Below, in pieces: positions 8,605 to 17,678 of a DNA stretch of 64,000 nt (its first letter is position 1; every line of letters starts with the position of its first letter). The stretch comes from BRHc4a sp049323915 (GTDB lineage Bacteria; Bacillota; Desulfotomaculia; Desulfotomaculales; Desulfocucumaceae): contig JBMOPC010000131.1 of the NCBI GenBank assembly GCA_049323915.1, forward strand, positions 1 through 64,000, written 5' to 3'. The position numbers were made by a program, and so were the translations under genes. The notes beneath the pieces were generated by a model, which ran no database searches, had not been told where the DNA came from, and worked only from the letters and a program-made list of their open reading frames with translations.

Positions 8605-8832
8605 ATGGATGAACAAAAGACCAAGTGGTCGGCAGTATTTCAGGCCATGGCCGTCACCACCGCCATAGGGGTGGAGATGGCGATTACAGTAACCCTCGGG
8701 TATTATGGCGGCAAGCTTCTGGACGCGCAGTTCAACACAGATCCGTGGCTTATGATTACAGGCATTTTGCTTGGTGTGGCGGCCGGCATCTGGGGAATAA
8801 TCACCATAGTAAAGAGATTCCTGGACAGCTGA
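8605..8832 (+). CDS. AtpZ/AtpI-like small ATP synthase membrane protein
   Basis: A 75-residue protein with two predicted helices. The first contains VEMAITVTLGYYGGKLLD and the second ends in a cationic tail (VKRFLDS). The GxxxGxxLD pattern fits the small F1Fo-ATPase-associated family (putative Mg2+/Ca2+ transporter, AtpZ/AtpQ) found at the head of atp operons. It is 40 bases before atpI. A role in c-ring assembly or Mg2+ supply is family inference. Confidence 0.75.
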   Translation: MDEQKTKWSAVFQAMAVTTAIGVEMAITVTLGYYGGKLLDAQFNTDPWLMITGILLGVAAGIWGIITIVKRFLDS

Positions 8833-8872
8833 TTATACGCGGTAAGCCATAAAAGGCAAGGGGTGAAAGGCG

Positions 8873-9301
8873 ATGTTGGGTCAGCCGGTACCGGAATTAG
8901 ACAATCAACTGAGATACGTTTTAAGGTTCTCCGGGTATTTGCTGGTTGGAATTTGCATTACCCTTTTTATTTATCCCGGTGACAGTATGCTGTGGGGGCT
9001 GGCAGTGGGGACAGTCACGGGAATATATAATTCTGTTGTGCTGGCCAGGAGAATTAAAAGGCTGCCGGATCTGAGCCCCGGCGCTGCCAGAAAGCATATG
9101 AACCGGGGGCTTGCCATCCGCCTTACGATGATTATGGCCGTTTTGTTTTTTGTGAGCCAGCGGCTGCCCTTTGTAAACCTTTTTGGGGTCGGCGCCGGAA
9201 TACTGATTCCCTCCTGCATATCAATAGTAGTCTCGGTTGCTGACACGTACAGGATGAATAAGCAGTCAGAGGCATTTTTGAAGAAGTATTACGGTAAATA
9301 A
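8873..9301 (+). CDS. atpI: ATP synthase protein I (AtpI)
   Basis: A 142-residue protein with four predicted membrane helices and a basic segment between helices two and three (ARRIKRLPD). It sits in the usual atpI position immediately upstream of atpB. Family members help assemble the c-ring. The start follows AAGGGGTG. Sequence conservation of AtpI is low, so the call rests on topology, size and context. Confidence 0.8.
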   Translation: MLGQPVPELDNQLRYVLRFSGYLLVGICITLFIYPGDSMLWGLAVGTVTGIYNSVVLARRIKRLPDLSPGAARKHMNRGLAIRLTMIMAVLFFVSQRLPFVNLFGVGAGILIPSCISIVVSVADTYRMNKQSEAFLKKYYGK

Positions 9302-9363
9302 ACTGTTTGTTATAGATAGATAAACATAAAAAATTTAAAGGGGAAAGGGGTGAGAAAAGAGAT

Positions 9364-10098
9364 ATGAAAAGTCTGGAGGAAATCCATAAGGAATTGGACC
9401 TGTGGGGTTTTCTGGAGGTAGGTCACCATGGGATGGTGCACACGCCCATTGGTGATGTCAACCTGAAAACCCTGGTTATGACATGGGTGGTTATGATCCT
9501 TGTCGGACTGTTCACGGTGGCCGCTACCAGGAGCATGCGGCTGGACAGACCCGGTAAGATGCAGTTGATGGTGGAGGAGCTTTTCCAATTCTTGCGCGGG
9601 CTAGTTTATGAAAACATGGACTACAAAAAAGGCGCAGGGTTGATGTGCCTTATATTCACTCTTTTTATTTTCCTTCTGTTCAGCAACCTCTGGGGCCTGG
9701 TGCCATCCATGATGTCGCCCACCGCAGACATCAACACAACTCTTGGCATGGCGCTGACGGTATTCCTTCTGGTGCAGGTGCTCGGCTTCAGGTACAAGGG
9801 GGTAGGCTTCCTCAGCCACTTTGTGCAGCCAAGCTTTTTGTTCCTGCCGATAACGATCATTGAGGAGCTGTCCAAGCCCGTTACTCTGGCCCTTCGTCTT
9901 TACGGAAACATATACGCCGGCGAGGTTCTAATCGCTGTGCTGCTGGCCCTCTTCGGCCTGGTAGCCACAATGCTGGGCGGCTTCACCGCTTCGGTGATCT
10001 GGCTGGCCTTCAGTATTTTTGTCGGCTTTGTTCAGGCGTTTATATTTACTATGCTGACTATTGCGTACGTTGGCAAAGCCATAGCCGACCACCATTAA
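9364..10098 (+). CDS. atpB: F1Fo ATP synthase subunit a
   Basis: Membrane stator subunit that forms the ion half-channels. It has 244 residues and about five to six helices. The penultimate helix holds the essential Arg in SKPVTLALRLYGNIYAGE (about residue 178), the hallmark of subunit a. The C-terminal FVQAFIFTMLTIAYVGKA is also typical. The start lies after AAAGGGGTGAG. Part of the operon atpI-B-E-F-H-A-G-D-C. Confidence 0.96.
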   Translation: MKSLEEIHKELDLWGFLEVGHHGMVHTPIGDVNLKTLVMTWVVMILVGLFTVAATRSMRLDRPGKMQLMVEELFQFLRGLVYENMDYKKGAGLMCLIFTLFIFLLFSNLWGLVPSMMSPTADINTTLGMALTVFLLVQVLGFRYKGVGFLSHFVQPSFLFLPITIIEELSKPVTLALRLYGNIYAGEVLIAVLLALFGLVATMLGGFTASVIWLAFSIFVGFVQAFIFTMLTIAYVGKAIADHH

Positions 10099-10189
10099 CG
10101 TGCTGTTTTCTCACAAAATAGATAGCTCCTTGGTAAGAAAGTGTGCCACTAAAAAAGATTTCAAAATTTGGGAAGGGAGGGGAACAAGT

Positions 10190-10423
10190 ATGGATAACGC
10201 AGGTGCTGCAATGATCGGTATGGCCCTTGCTGCAGGTCTGGCTTCCATCGGCGCCGGTATCGGTGACGGTCTCGTTATGGGAAGGACCGTTGAAGGTATT
10301 GCCCGCCAGCCGGAACTCAAAGGTACCCTGATGACCACCATGTTCATTTCGGTAGGTATCATCGAGGCTCTGCCCATTATCTCCATCGTTATTGCATTCA
10401 TCCTTATGGGTAAAATCGGTTAA
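10190..10423 (+). CDS. atpE: F1Fo ATP synthase subunit c
   Basis: A 77-residue hairpin proteolipid forming the rotor ring. Helix 1 has the glycine-rich run (LASIGAGIGDG), the loop is RQPELKG, and helix 2 contains the ion-binding Glu in VGIIEALP (about residue 60). The residue after this Glu is Ala rather than Ser, and the Gln of the Na+ signature in helix 1 is absent, so proton coupling is more likely than sodium. The start at 10190 follows GGGAGGGG; the upstream in-frame extension is not expected for this family. Confidence 0.96.
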   Translation: MDNAGAAMIGMALAAGLASIGAGIGDGLVMGRTVEGIARQPELKGTLMTTMFISVGIIEALPIISIVIAFILMGKIG

Positions 10424-10448
10424 TAACGGAGACCCGTTGTTACCAGAT

Positions 10449-10518
10449 GGAAAAAGGTGTTGTAGCGGGACCGCCATAAACAAGCCTTTTGGCAGGCCCG
10501 CTACCGCAGCTTTTTTCC
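10449..10518 (+). promoter_or_regulatory. Strong stem-loop between atpE and atpF
   Basis: Left arm 10449-10469 and right arm 10497-10518 pair over about 18 positions (both ends share a GGAAAAA/TTTTTTCC base and a TAGCGGG/CCCGCTA core) around a loop of about 27 nt that itself contains GCC...GGC. It lies in the mRNA just after the c-subunit gene, where differential stability or partial termination could raise c-subunit output. It is not followed by a T-run sufficient for a strong terminator. Confidence 0.7.
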
Positions 10519-10556
10519 ACGGCATGGGTAAACGGAAGGAGGGTTAGCAGTTATTT

Positions 10557-11063
10557 ATGGAACAAATAATCACGGCCTTAGGCCTTAACTCTACCTTGGT
10601 GGCACAAATCTTTAACTTTATAATTCTTTTAATCTTTCTTCGCGTTGTTGTTTATAAGCCCCTTGTTAGTGTCCTTGAAAAGCGGCAGCAGTTCATTCAT
10701 GACAATGTGAAGGCTGCCGAGGAAGAAAGAAAGCAGGCCGAGGCCCTGCGCCAGAGCTACCTGGCCGACATGCAGAAGGCCAAGGAGGAGGCCCAGGCCA
10801 TAATCCAGCAGGCCACCAAGGCCGGCGAGGCCCAGGCCCAGCAGATTTTAGAGGCTGCGCGGGCTGAGGCGGGCCGGATCAAGGATGTCGCCCTGCAGGA
10901 AATCGAGCGGGAGAAGGAGAAAGCGGTTGCAGAATTGCGCGATCAGGTGGTTTCGCTCTCCATTCTGGTGGCGGATAGAATTATCGGCAGGCAAATCACT
11001 CAGGATCTCCAGCATGGTTTGGTGCAGGAATTTATTAAAGAGGCAGGGGATCTCCCATGCTAA
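10557..11063 (+). CDS. atpF: F1Fo ATP synthase subunit b
   Basis: Peripheral stalk subunit of 168 residues. One N-terminal membrane helix (IFNFIILLIFLRVVVYKP) is followed by a long charged, Ala/Gln/Glu-rich helix expected to form a right-handed coiled coil. It ends in a short amphipathic C-terminus that contacts delta. The start follows GGAAGGAGGG. The last codons overlap atpH by seven bases, indicating translational coupling. Confidence 0.94.
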   Translation: MEQIITALGLNSTLVAQIFNFIILLIFLRVVVYKPLVSVLEKRQQFIHDNVKAAEEERKQAEALRQSYLADMQKAKEEAQAIIQQATKAGEAQAQQILEAARAEAGRIKDVALQEIEREKEKAVAELRDQVVSLSILVADRIIGRQITQDLQHGLVQEFIKEAGDLPC

Positions 11064-11599
11064 GAGGCGCGGTAGGCGGCCGCTACGCCGAGGCCCTTTA
11101 CCAGATTGCTGTGAGGGACAATGCCGTTGACACCATCGAGAAAGAGCTTTCGTCTGTTGAGGCGTTGATCCGGGAAAGCCGCGATCTTCAAAAGGTACTG
11201 TATCACCCGAGGATTACCACCGACGAAAAGAAGTCTTTGCTGAGTGAGCTTCTTTCCGGGAAGGTGTCCGGGGTGACGATGGAGTTTTTAAAGCTCCTGG
11301 TGGACCGTCAGCGTGAACAATTTCTTTCGGATATAGTCAGTTATTTCGTCAGTCTGGCCAACAAGGCCCGTAACATAACCGAGGCAGTGGTAACCTCCGC
11401 CGTGGAGATGACCAGTGACGAGAAACAAAGTCTGGCCGAAATACTGAACAAGATTACGGGCCAAAAAGTGGAGACCAGTTACAGCGTGGACCCGTCTCTG
11501 ATCGGCGGGGTAGTGGTGCGTATCGGGGACCGGGTAATCGACGGCAGCATCCGTACCCGCCTGGCCACCCTGAGAGAGCATCTCAGGCAAATAAGTTAA
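11057..11599 (+). CDS. atpH: F1Fo ATP synthase subunit delta
   Basis: A 180-residue OSCP/delta subunit linking the peripheral stalk to F1. The N-terminal GRYAEALYQIA and the C-terminal DPSLIGGVVVRIGDRVIDGSI are the family signatures. It starts within the end of atpF and is 22 bases before atpA. Confidence 0.95.
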   Translation: MLRGAVGGRYAEALYQIAVRDNAVDTIEKELSSVEALIRESRDLQKVLYHPRITTDEKKSLLSELLSGKVSGVTMEFLKLLVDRQREQFLSDIVSYFVSLANKARNITEAVVTSAVEMTSDEKQSLAEILNKITGQKVETSYSVDPSLIGGVVVRIGDRVIDGSIRTRLATLREHLRQIS

Positions 11600-11621
11600 C
11601 GGATAGGGGTGAACCAGTAGC

Positions 11622-13148
11622 ATGAATTTGCGTCCTGAAGAAATCAGCTCCATAATCAGGCAGCAGATAGATAAATATAAAGCGCAAATAGAAATGGCCG
11701 ACGTGGGCACCGTTATCCAGGTCGGTGACGGTATTGCCCGTGTTTATGGCCTGGAAAAATGCATGTCCATGGAACTTCTGGAGTTTCCGGCGCCCGGCCC
11801 CGGCCAGGAGCCGACGCTGGGTATGGCCCTGAACCTGGAAGAGGACAATATCGGATGCGTCTTACTGGGCGCATACACACACATTAAAGAAGGCGACACA
11901 GTCAAGCGTACCGGAAGAATTATTTCGGTGCCCGTAGGGGATGCCCTGCTGGGCCGTGTGGTGAACCCACTGGGACGCCCGCTGGACGGCAAGGGGCCCA
12001 TTGTAACCGACCGCTTCCGCCCGGTGGAGCGTATCGCCCCCGGCGTTATGAAGCGTAAGCCGGTGCACCAGCCTCTGCAGACCGGGCTTAAGGCCATCGA
12101 CGCCATGATTCCCATTGGCCGAGGCCAGCGGGAACTTATCCTCGGCGACCGCCAGACCGGTAAGACCGCCATCGGCGTTGACGCCATAATCAACCAGAAG
12201 GGCAAAGACGTAATCTGCATCTACGTGGCCGTCGGGCAGAAGAACTCCACCGTGGCCAACGTGGTTCAGAGACTGACCGATACCGGGTCCATGGACTACA
12301 CCATAGTGGTTTCTGCCACCGCCTCCGACCCGGCTCCGCTTCTGTTCATAGCCCCCTTCGCAGGGGCCGCCATGGGCGAGGAGTTTATGCACCAGGGCAA
12401 GCACGTGCTGATAATTTACGACGACCTGTCCAAGCAGGCTGCCGCATACCGCGAACTCTCCCTGCTTTTGCGCAGGCCGCCCGGACGCGAGGCCTACCCC
12501 GGCGACGTATTCAACCTGCACTCACGGCTCCTGGAGCGCGCCTGCAAGCTTTCCGATGCAGAGGGCGCCGGATCGATGACCGCTCTGCCTGTTATTGAAA
12601 CCCAGGCCGGCGACGTGTCAGCTTACATTCCCACCAACGTTATCTCAATTACTGACGGCCAGATTTACCTGGAGCCCGACCTGTTCTACGCCGGGCAGCG
12701 TCCCGCCGTTAACGTGGGCCTGTCGGTTTCCCGGGTGGGCGGCGCGGCCCAGATCAAGGCCATGAAGGCAGTGGCCGGAAGTCTCCGGCTGGACCTGGCC
12801 CAGTACCGTGAGCTGGCGGCCTTCGCGCAGTTTGGATCCGACCTGGACAAGGCCACACAGGCAAGGCTTACCAGGGGCCAGCGTATGATGGAACTGCTCA
12901 AGCAGAACCAGTTCGTCCCCATGGATGTTGAGGATCAGGTTATGTCTATTTACGCCGCTGCCAAGGGCTACCTGGACGACATGCCGGTGGAAAAGGTGCT
13001 GTCCTTTGAGGCCGAGTTCCACAAGTACATGAGGGCCAACAGGCCGGAAGTGGGCAGGGCCATCGCCGAGTCCGGACAGCTCAGCAAGGAGACTGAAGAG
13101 AAACTACAGGCAGCAATCAAGGACTTCAAAGCCATATTTAACAAGTAA
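11622..13148 (+). CDS. atpA: F1Fo ATP synthase subunit alpha
   Basis: Non-catalytic nucleotide-binding subunit, 508 residues. The Walker A is GDRQTGKTA (about residue 170), Walker B lies near VLIIYDD, and the arginine finger lies in the visible SVSRVGGAAQ segment (about 375). N-terminal beta-barrel and C-terminal helical domains are present at normal length. The start follows GGATAGGGGTG. Confidence 0.97.
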   Translation: MNLRPEEISSIIRQQIDKYKAQIEMADVGTVIQVGDGIARVYGLEKCMSMELLEFPAPGPGQEPTLGMALNLEEDNIGCVLLGAYTHIKEGDTVKRTGRIISVPVGDALLGRVVNPLGRPLDGKGPIVTDRFRPVERIAPGVMKRKPVHQPLQTGLKAIDAMIPIGRGQRELILGDRQTGKTAIGVDAIINQKGKDVICIYVAVGQKNSTVANVVQRLTDTGSMDYTIVVSATASDPAPLLFIAPFAGAAMGEEFMHQGKHVLIIYDDLSKQAAAYRELSLLLRRPPGREAYPGDVFNLHSRLLERACKLSDAEGAGSMTALPVIETQAGDVSAYIPTNVISITDGQIYLEPDLFYAGQRPAVNVGLSVSRVGGAAQIKAMKAVAGSLRLDLAQYRELAAFAQFGSDLDKATQARLTRGQRMMELLKQNQFVPMDVEDQVMSIYAAAKGYLDDMPVEKVLSFEAEFHKYMRANRPEVGRAIAESGQLSKETEEKLQAAIKDFKAIFNK

Positions 13149-13191
13149 ATCCTGTCCGTTATGACTTAACGGCGAGGTGGTGAGATAATAG

Positions 13192-14052
13192 ATGCCAAGT
13201 TTACGTGATTTGCGGCGCCGCATCAAGAGTATCAAGAGCACCCAGCAGATAACCAAGGCCATGAAGGCTGTTTCCGCCGCCAAGATGCGCCGGGCTCAGG
13301 ATTCGGTCACTATGGCCAGGCCTTATGCCAAGAGGCTGATTAGTGTGCTGGGCCGGGTGGCGTCGGTTACTTCAGGTGTCAGGCACCCGCTCCTGGAGGT
13401 GCGTGAGCCGAAGAAGACAGCATACGTGATAATAACAGCCGACCGTGGGCTGTGCGGAGGATTCAATGCCAACGTTATCCGTAAGGCTTACATGGAGATC
13501 CGGAATATTCCCGATGTCAGCCTGATATGTGTGGGCCGCAAGGGACGGGACTATTTCCGCAAGCGGGGATACAAGATAGCCCAGCAGTACGTCGGTCTCG
13601 GGGAAAACGTCAACGCCGCCCAGGCCAGGGAAATAGCCCAATATATCATCAGCAAATATTCCGAAGGCGAATTTGACGCCGTATATGTGGTATACAGCGA
13701 GTTCGTAAACGTTCTGGTGCAGCGCCCCATAGTGGTGAAACTGCTTCCCGCCGAACCGCCGAAGGGTGAGGAGGGAGAAAAGGGCCCGGGCAAGGTGGAT
13801 TATATATTTGAGCCCTCGGCCGAGGAAGTGCTGGCCGCGCTTCTGCCCAAGTACGTTACAAACACGGTGTTTCAGGGTCTGTTGGAGTCCAAGGCCGGCG
13901 AGCACAGCGCCCGCATGACGGCCATGGACAACGCCACCAAGAACGCGTCGGAAATGATATCCAAGCTCACCCTGACCATGAACAGGGCGCGCCAGGCCGC
14001 CATTACCAAGGAGATTTCCGAGATTGTCGGCGGAGCGGCGGCTCTGGAGTAA
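13192..14052 (+). CDS. atpG: F1Fo ATP synthase subunit gamma
   Basis: Central rotor shaft, 286 residues. The N-terminal coiled-coil helix begins SLRDLRRRIKSIKSTQQITKAMK and the C-terminal helix ends TLTMNRARQAAITKEISEIVGGA, both hallmark ends; ADRGLCGGFN (about 84) is also conserved. The start follows GGCGAGGTGG. Confidence 0.96.
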   Translation: MPSLRDLRRRIKSIKSTQQITKAMKAVSAAKMRRAQDSVTMARPYAKRLISVLGRVASVTSGVRHPLLEVREPKKTAYVIITADRGLCGGFNANVIRKAYMEIRNIPDVSLICVGRKGRDYFRKRGYKIAQQYVGLGENVNAAQAREIAQYIISKYSEGEFDAVYVVYSEFVNVLVQRPIVVKLLPAEPPKGEEGEKGPGKVDYIFEPSAEEVLAALLPKYVTNTVFQGLLESKAGEHSARMTAMDNATKNASEMISKLTLTMNRARQAAITKEISEIVGGAAALE

Positions 14053-14072
14053 GTAAGGCAGGCATTGAATCA

Positions 14073-14129
14073 AGAAGTGGGAAATGAGGAGTGGGACCCC
14101 ACCTCTAACCTCTCGCTTCTCACATCTCA
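14073..14129. repeat. Degenerate heptamer-type inverted block E inside the atp operon
   Basis: Between atpG and atpD, 7-bp units (GAAGTGG, GAAATGA, GGAGTGG) are faced by CACCTCT, AACCTCT, CGCTTCT. The two sides are nearly complementary around a short CCC loop. It looks like an old member of the heptamer family sitting within an operon without breaking it. Confidence 0.6.
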
Positions 14130-14151
14130 GTAAAGGAGGTAGCACAAGCTA

Positions 14152-15555
14152 ATGAGCGTAGGTCACATTGTTCAGGTTATCGGCGTCGTGGTGGACGTTC
14201 GCTTTCCGCCCGGCCAGGTGCCTGAAATATATAACGCGCTGAAGGTTGCCAGGGGCGAGAACGACTTAATCACCCTGGAGGTGGCCCAGCACCTCGGCAA
14301 CAACTGCGTTCGCACCGTTGCTATGACCGCCACCGACGGTCTGGTGCGGGGCATGGAAGTTACCGACACGGGCAAGCCCATTACAGTGCCGGTGGGAAAA
14401 TCGGTTCTGGGACGCCTTGTTGACGTTCTGGGCGAGCCAATCGACGGCATTGGCGAAATTCAAAGCGACTTCTATTACCCCATCCACCGCCCGGCCCCTC
14501 CCCTGGTGGACCAGTCCACAAGGGCCGAGCAGCTTGAAACCGGAATTAAGGTTGTCGACCTTCTGGTGCCTTTCCTCAAGGGAGGAAAAATCGGAATGTT
14601 CGGGGGCGCCGGAGTGGGTAAAACCGTTATAGTTATGGAGCTCATCAACAACATTGCCAAGCAGCACGGTGGTATCTCGGTGTTTGCCGGCGTGGGAGAG
14701 CGCACCCGCGAGGGCAACGACCTGTACCGTGAGATGCATGAGGCCGGTGTTCTGGATAAGACCACCATGGTGTTCGGCCAGATGAACGAGCCTCCCGGAG
14801 CCCGTCTGCGGGTTGCCCTTACCGGACTGTGCATGGCCGAGTTCTTCAGAGATGAGCTGGGAGCAGACACACTGCTGTTTATTGATAACATCTTCCGCTT
14901 TACCCAGGCCGGTTCCGAGGTTTCCGCCCTCCTGGGACGGATGCCCAGCGCCGTGGGTTACCAGCCAACGCTGGCCACAGAAATGGGCCAGATGCAGGAG
15001 CGGATCACATCCACCGTCAAGGGATCGGTTACATCCGTGCAGGCCGTGTACGTGCCCGCCGACGACCTGACCGACCCGGCGCCTGCCACCACCTTCGCCC
15101 ACCTGGACGCCACTGTGGTGTTGTCCCGCGCCATTTCCGAGCTGGGCATCTACCCTGCGGTGGACCCCCTGGACTCAACCTCCAGGATACTTGACCCCAA
15201 CGTGGTGGGCAACGAGCACTACGGGGTGGCGCGCGGTGTGCAGAAGGTGTTGCAGCGCTACAAAGAGCTGCAGGACATCATCGCCATACTCGGTATGGAA
15301 GAACTTTCCGACGATGACAAGCTGGTGGTGGCCCGGGCAAGGAAACTGCAGCGCTTCCTGTCACAGCCCTTCAACGTGGCCGAGACATTTACAGGCCAGC
15401 CGGGCAGATACGTGCCTCTGAAGGAGACCATCAGGGGCTTCCAGGAGATACTGGACGGCAAGCACGATGAACTGCCCGAAGGCGCCTTCCACATGGTGGG
15501 AGCTATTGAGGAGGCAGTGGAGAAAGGAAAACGCATGCTAGAGGGAAGTGTGTAA
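14152..15555 (+). CDS. atpD: F1Fo ATP synthase subunit beta
   Basis: Catalytic subunit, 467 residues. The Walker A is GGAGVGKT (about 151), the catalytic Glu is in GVGERTREGND (about 181), and the Walker B is TLLFIDNIFRFTQAGSE (about 245). The DELSEEDK-like segment near the C-terminus appears as EELSDDDK. The start follows AAAGGAGGT. Confidence 0.98.
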   Translation: MSVGHIVQVIGVVVDVRFPPGQVPEIYNALKVARGENDLITLEVAQHLGNNCVRTVAMTATDGLVRGMEVTDTGKPITVPVGKSVLGRLVDVLGEPIDGIGEIQSDFYYPIHRPAPPLVDQSTRAEQLETGIKVVDLLVPFLKGGKIGMFGGAGVGKTVIVMELINNIAKQHGGISVFAGVGERTREGNDLYREMHEAGVLDKTTMVFGQMNEPPGARLRVALTGLCMAEFFRDELGADTLLFIDNIFRFTQAGSEVSALLGRMPSAVGYQPTLATEMGQMQERITSTVKGSVTSVQAVYVPADDLTDPAPATTFAHLDATVVLSRAISELGIYPAVDPLDSTSRILDPNVVGNEHYGVARGVQKVLQRYKELQDIIAILGMEELSDDDKLVVARARKLQRFLSQPFNVAETFTGQPGRYVPLKETIRGFQEILDGKHDELPEGAFHMVGAIEEAVEKGKRMLEGSV

Positions 15556-15558
15556 AAC

Positions 15559-15960
15559 ATGGCGGAAACTACTCAGCGCCTGGAAATTGTCACTCCCGAA
15601 AAAAAGGTGTTCAGCGGCGACGTCAATTTCGTAGTGGTTCCCGGCGAACTGGGGGAACTGGGCTTCCTGCCCAACCACGCTCCCCTGATGAGCGGTTTGA
15701 AAATAGGTCTCGTCAGAGTGCAGCATGAAGGCAAAACATTTAAGGTGGCGGTCAGCGGCGGCTTCGTGGAGGTGCGCGGCAACAGGGTCACTTTACTGGC
15801 CGACACCGCCGAGCGCGATGAGAGCATTAACCGCGACCGGGCTGAAGCCGCAAGGGAAAGGGCCGAAAAGCGCCTCTCTGAAAAGACTGCCGACCTGGAC
15901 ATCAAAAGGGCGGAGATGGCCCTGCAGAGGGCCCTTAACAGGCTCAAAGCACTGCAATAG
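15559..15960 (+). CDS. atpC: F1Fo ATP synthase subunit epsilon
   Basis: A 133-residue subunit with an N-terminal beta-sandwich (VTPEKKVFSGDV, GELGFLPNHAPLM) and a C-terminal two-helix regulatory domain (DRAEAARERAEKRL...). It regulates ATP hydrolysis. It begins three bases after atpD stops and is the last gene of the operon, followed by a terminator. Confidence 0.95.
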   Translation: MAETTQRLEIVTPEKKVFSGDVNFVVVPGELGELGFLPNHAPLMSGLKIGLVRVQHEGKTFKVAVSGGFVEVRGNRVTLLADTAERDESINRDRAEAARERAEKRLSEKTADLDIKRAEMALQRALNRLKALQ

Positions 15961-15985
15961 ACATTCAATATAATCAGCAATAAAT

Positions 15986-16018
15986 AAACCGGGATCAGAT
16001 AATGGTCCCGGTTTCTTA
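15986..16018 (+). terminator. Rho-independent terminator of the atp operon
   Basis: An eight-base-pair stem, AACCGGGA with TCCCGGTT, closes an 11-nt loop and is followed by TTCTTATT. It lies 26 bases after atpC. Confidence 0.85.
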
Positions 16019-16035
16019 TTCAGCCGGGAAAATAG

Positions 16036-16199
16036 CTACTAGCTCCTAGCTGCTAGCCGCTAGCTTCTGACTACTGACTTCTGTATTCTGACAATTAAGG
16101 ACCTCCCATAAGCTCTTTGATGTATTCCAATTAGTTTATTTGGGAAAGCTTTTAACAGCTGCCGGCCACCAGCCGCTAGCAGCCAGGAGCTAATAGTCA
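16036..16199. repeat. Paired heptamer-repeat cassette F
   Basis: Left arm 16036-16091 is eight consecutive 7-mers: CTACTAG, CTCCTAG, CTGCTAG, CCGCTAG, CTTCTGA, CTACTGA, CTTCTGT, ATTCTGA. Right arm about 16164-16199 contains AGCCGCT, AGCAGCC, AGGAGCT in the opposite sense. About 70 bp of non-coding DNA lie between. Two heptamer types (CTNCTAG and NTTCTGA) are fused in one arm, linking the sub-families. Confidence 0.85.
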
Positions 16200-16223
16200 T
16201 TCATTCATGATCCCAGGAGGACT

Positions 16224-17477
16224 ATGAGCAGGCTTATCATAAGAGGAAAAAAAGAGCTTTCAGGAACAGTAAAAATCAGTCCTGCCAAGAATGCGGTATT
16301 GCCGATAATAACAGCTTCCCTGCTGTCCAAAACGCCCTGTTTTCTAGAAGAAGTTCCGGATCTGGCGGATGTGAGGACCATATGTTCGGCTATAGAATTT
16401 TTGGGAGCCGGAGTTGAAAGGGTGAATGGCGGACTTAAGATATCGGTGCCTGAAGTGGTGCACAATGAGGCGCCTTATGAATTTGTAAGAAAAATGAGGG
16501 CCTCCTTCCTTATTATGGGACCGCTTCTGGCCAGGACCGGGCGTGCCCGTATTTCCACCCCCGGAGGCTGTGCCATCGGCAGCAGGCCCATTGACCTGCA
16601 CCTCAAAGGATTTTGCCTTTTGGGAGCCGATATAAAGCAGGGGCAGGGATATATCGACGCCAGTGCGGACAGGCTGGTGGGGTCAAGAATTTACCTTGAC
16701 TACCCCAGTGTGGGGGCCACAGAGAATCTGATGATGGCCGCCTCGCTGGCCCGGGGCACTTCAGTAATCGAAAACGCCGCCGAGGAGCCGGAAGTGGTGG
16801 ACCTGGCCAACTTCCTCAATACAATGGGGGCCAGGATTAAAGGAGCCGGCACCAAGGTTATAAGGGTGGAGGGCGTCAGCGATCTTTACGGCGCAAATTA
16901 CAGCGTCATTCCGGACAGGATTGAAGCGGGCACCTTTTTGATTGCCGCCGCAATTGCCGGGGGGGACGTGCTGGTGGACAATGTCATATGCGGCCATATA
17001 AACCCCATCCTGGCCAAGCTGTACGAGGCGGGGGTCCGCCTTGAGGAGGGTGAGAGCCGGGTCAGGGTTACCGGGGGGGGCGAAATAAGGCCCACCGATA
17101 TAAAAACAATGCCTTATCCCGGATTTCCCACCGACATGCAGCCACAGTTCATGACTATGATGACTCTGTCAGGGGGCACCAGTGTTATAACTGAAACTGT
17201 TTTCGAAAACCGGTTCATGCATGTCAATGAGCTCAAAAGAATGGGCGCCCGCATAAAGGTGAGCGGCAGAACCGCAATAGTGCAGGGGGTAGAAAAGCTG
17301 TCCGGGGCCAGGGTTAAAGCCACTGACCTGCGTGCCGGAGCGGCCCTGGTGCTGGCCGGGCTGGCGGCCGACGGAGTTACCGAGGTAGGCAACGTGGGCC
17401 ATATAGACCGGGGCTACGAGAGCTTTGTGGAAAAGCTTAAGGGACTGGGGGCCGAGATCACGAGGAAGGAAGAGTGA
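16224..17477 (+). CDS. murA: UDP-N-acetylglucosamine 1-carboxyvinyltransferase
   Basis: First committed step of peptidoglycan synthesis: transfers enolpyruvate from PEP to UDP-GlcNAc. At 417 residues it is the normal length. It shows the substrate-binding SPAKNAVLPI motif, the active-site Cys116 in TPGGCAIGSRP (so fosfomycin-sensitive type) and the C-terminal RAGAALVLAGL. The start follows CCAGGAGGAC. It lies upstream of spoIID, as murA paralogues do in Bacillus and Clostridia. Confidence 0.96.
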   Translation: MSRLIIRGKKELSGTVKISPAKNAVLPIITASLLSKTPCFLEEVPDLADVRTICSAIEFLGAGVERVNGGLKISVPEVVHNEAPYEFVRKMRASFLIMGPLLARTGRARISTPGGCAIGSRPIDLHLKGFCLLGADIKQGQGYIDASADRLVGSRIYLDYPSVGATENLMMAASLARGTSVIENAAEEPEVVDLANFLNTMGARIKGAGTKVIRVEGVSDLYGANYSVIPDRIEAGTFLIAAAIAGGDVLVDNVICGHINPILAKLYEAGVRLEEGESRVRVTGGGEIRPTDIKTMPYPGFPTDMQPQFMTMMTLSGGTSVITETVFENRFMHVNELKRMGARIKVSGRTAIVQGVEKLSGARVKATDLRAGAALVLAGLAADGVTEVGNVGHIDRGYESFVEKLKGLGAEITRKEE

Positions 17478-17488
17478 TTATCGGGTGG

Positions 17489-17655
17489 GAATTCAGAAAG
17501 AATCCAGAATAAAGGCGAATTTTCTATTTTATTGATGAATTAATGTTGCAAGGTAATTAATGGTAATTATGTCTGTTGTAAGGGAATACAAATAGAACAG
17601 AAAGTCTTATCTTAAATTCTATTCTGAGTCCTGAGTTCTGAATTCTGTATTCTGA
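17489..17655. repeat. Paired heptamer-repeat cassette G
   Basis: Left arm 17489-17511 (GAATTCA, GAAAGAA, TCCAGAA). Right arm 17621-17655 (ATTCTGA, GTCCTGA, GTTCTGA, ATTCTGT, ATTCTGA) in facing orientation. About 110 bp of AT-rich, non-coding DNA lie between; it may contain the spoIID promoter, but I could not identify one with confidence. Confidence 0.8.
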
Positions 17656-17678
17656 CGCAGAAGCGAGGCGGATAAGCT

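Noticed and set aside
17540..17620. Possible sporulation sigma-E promoter before spoIID
   Set aside because: An AATACAAAT-like -10 is present, but the -35 does not fit the consensus well enough to report.
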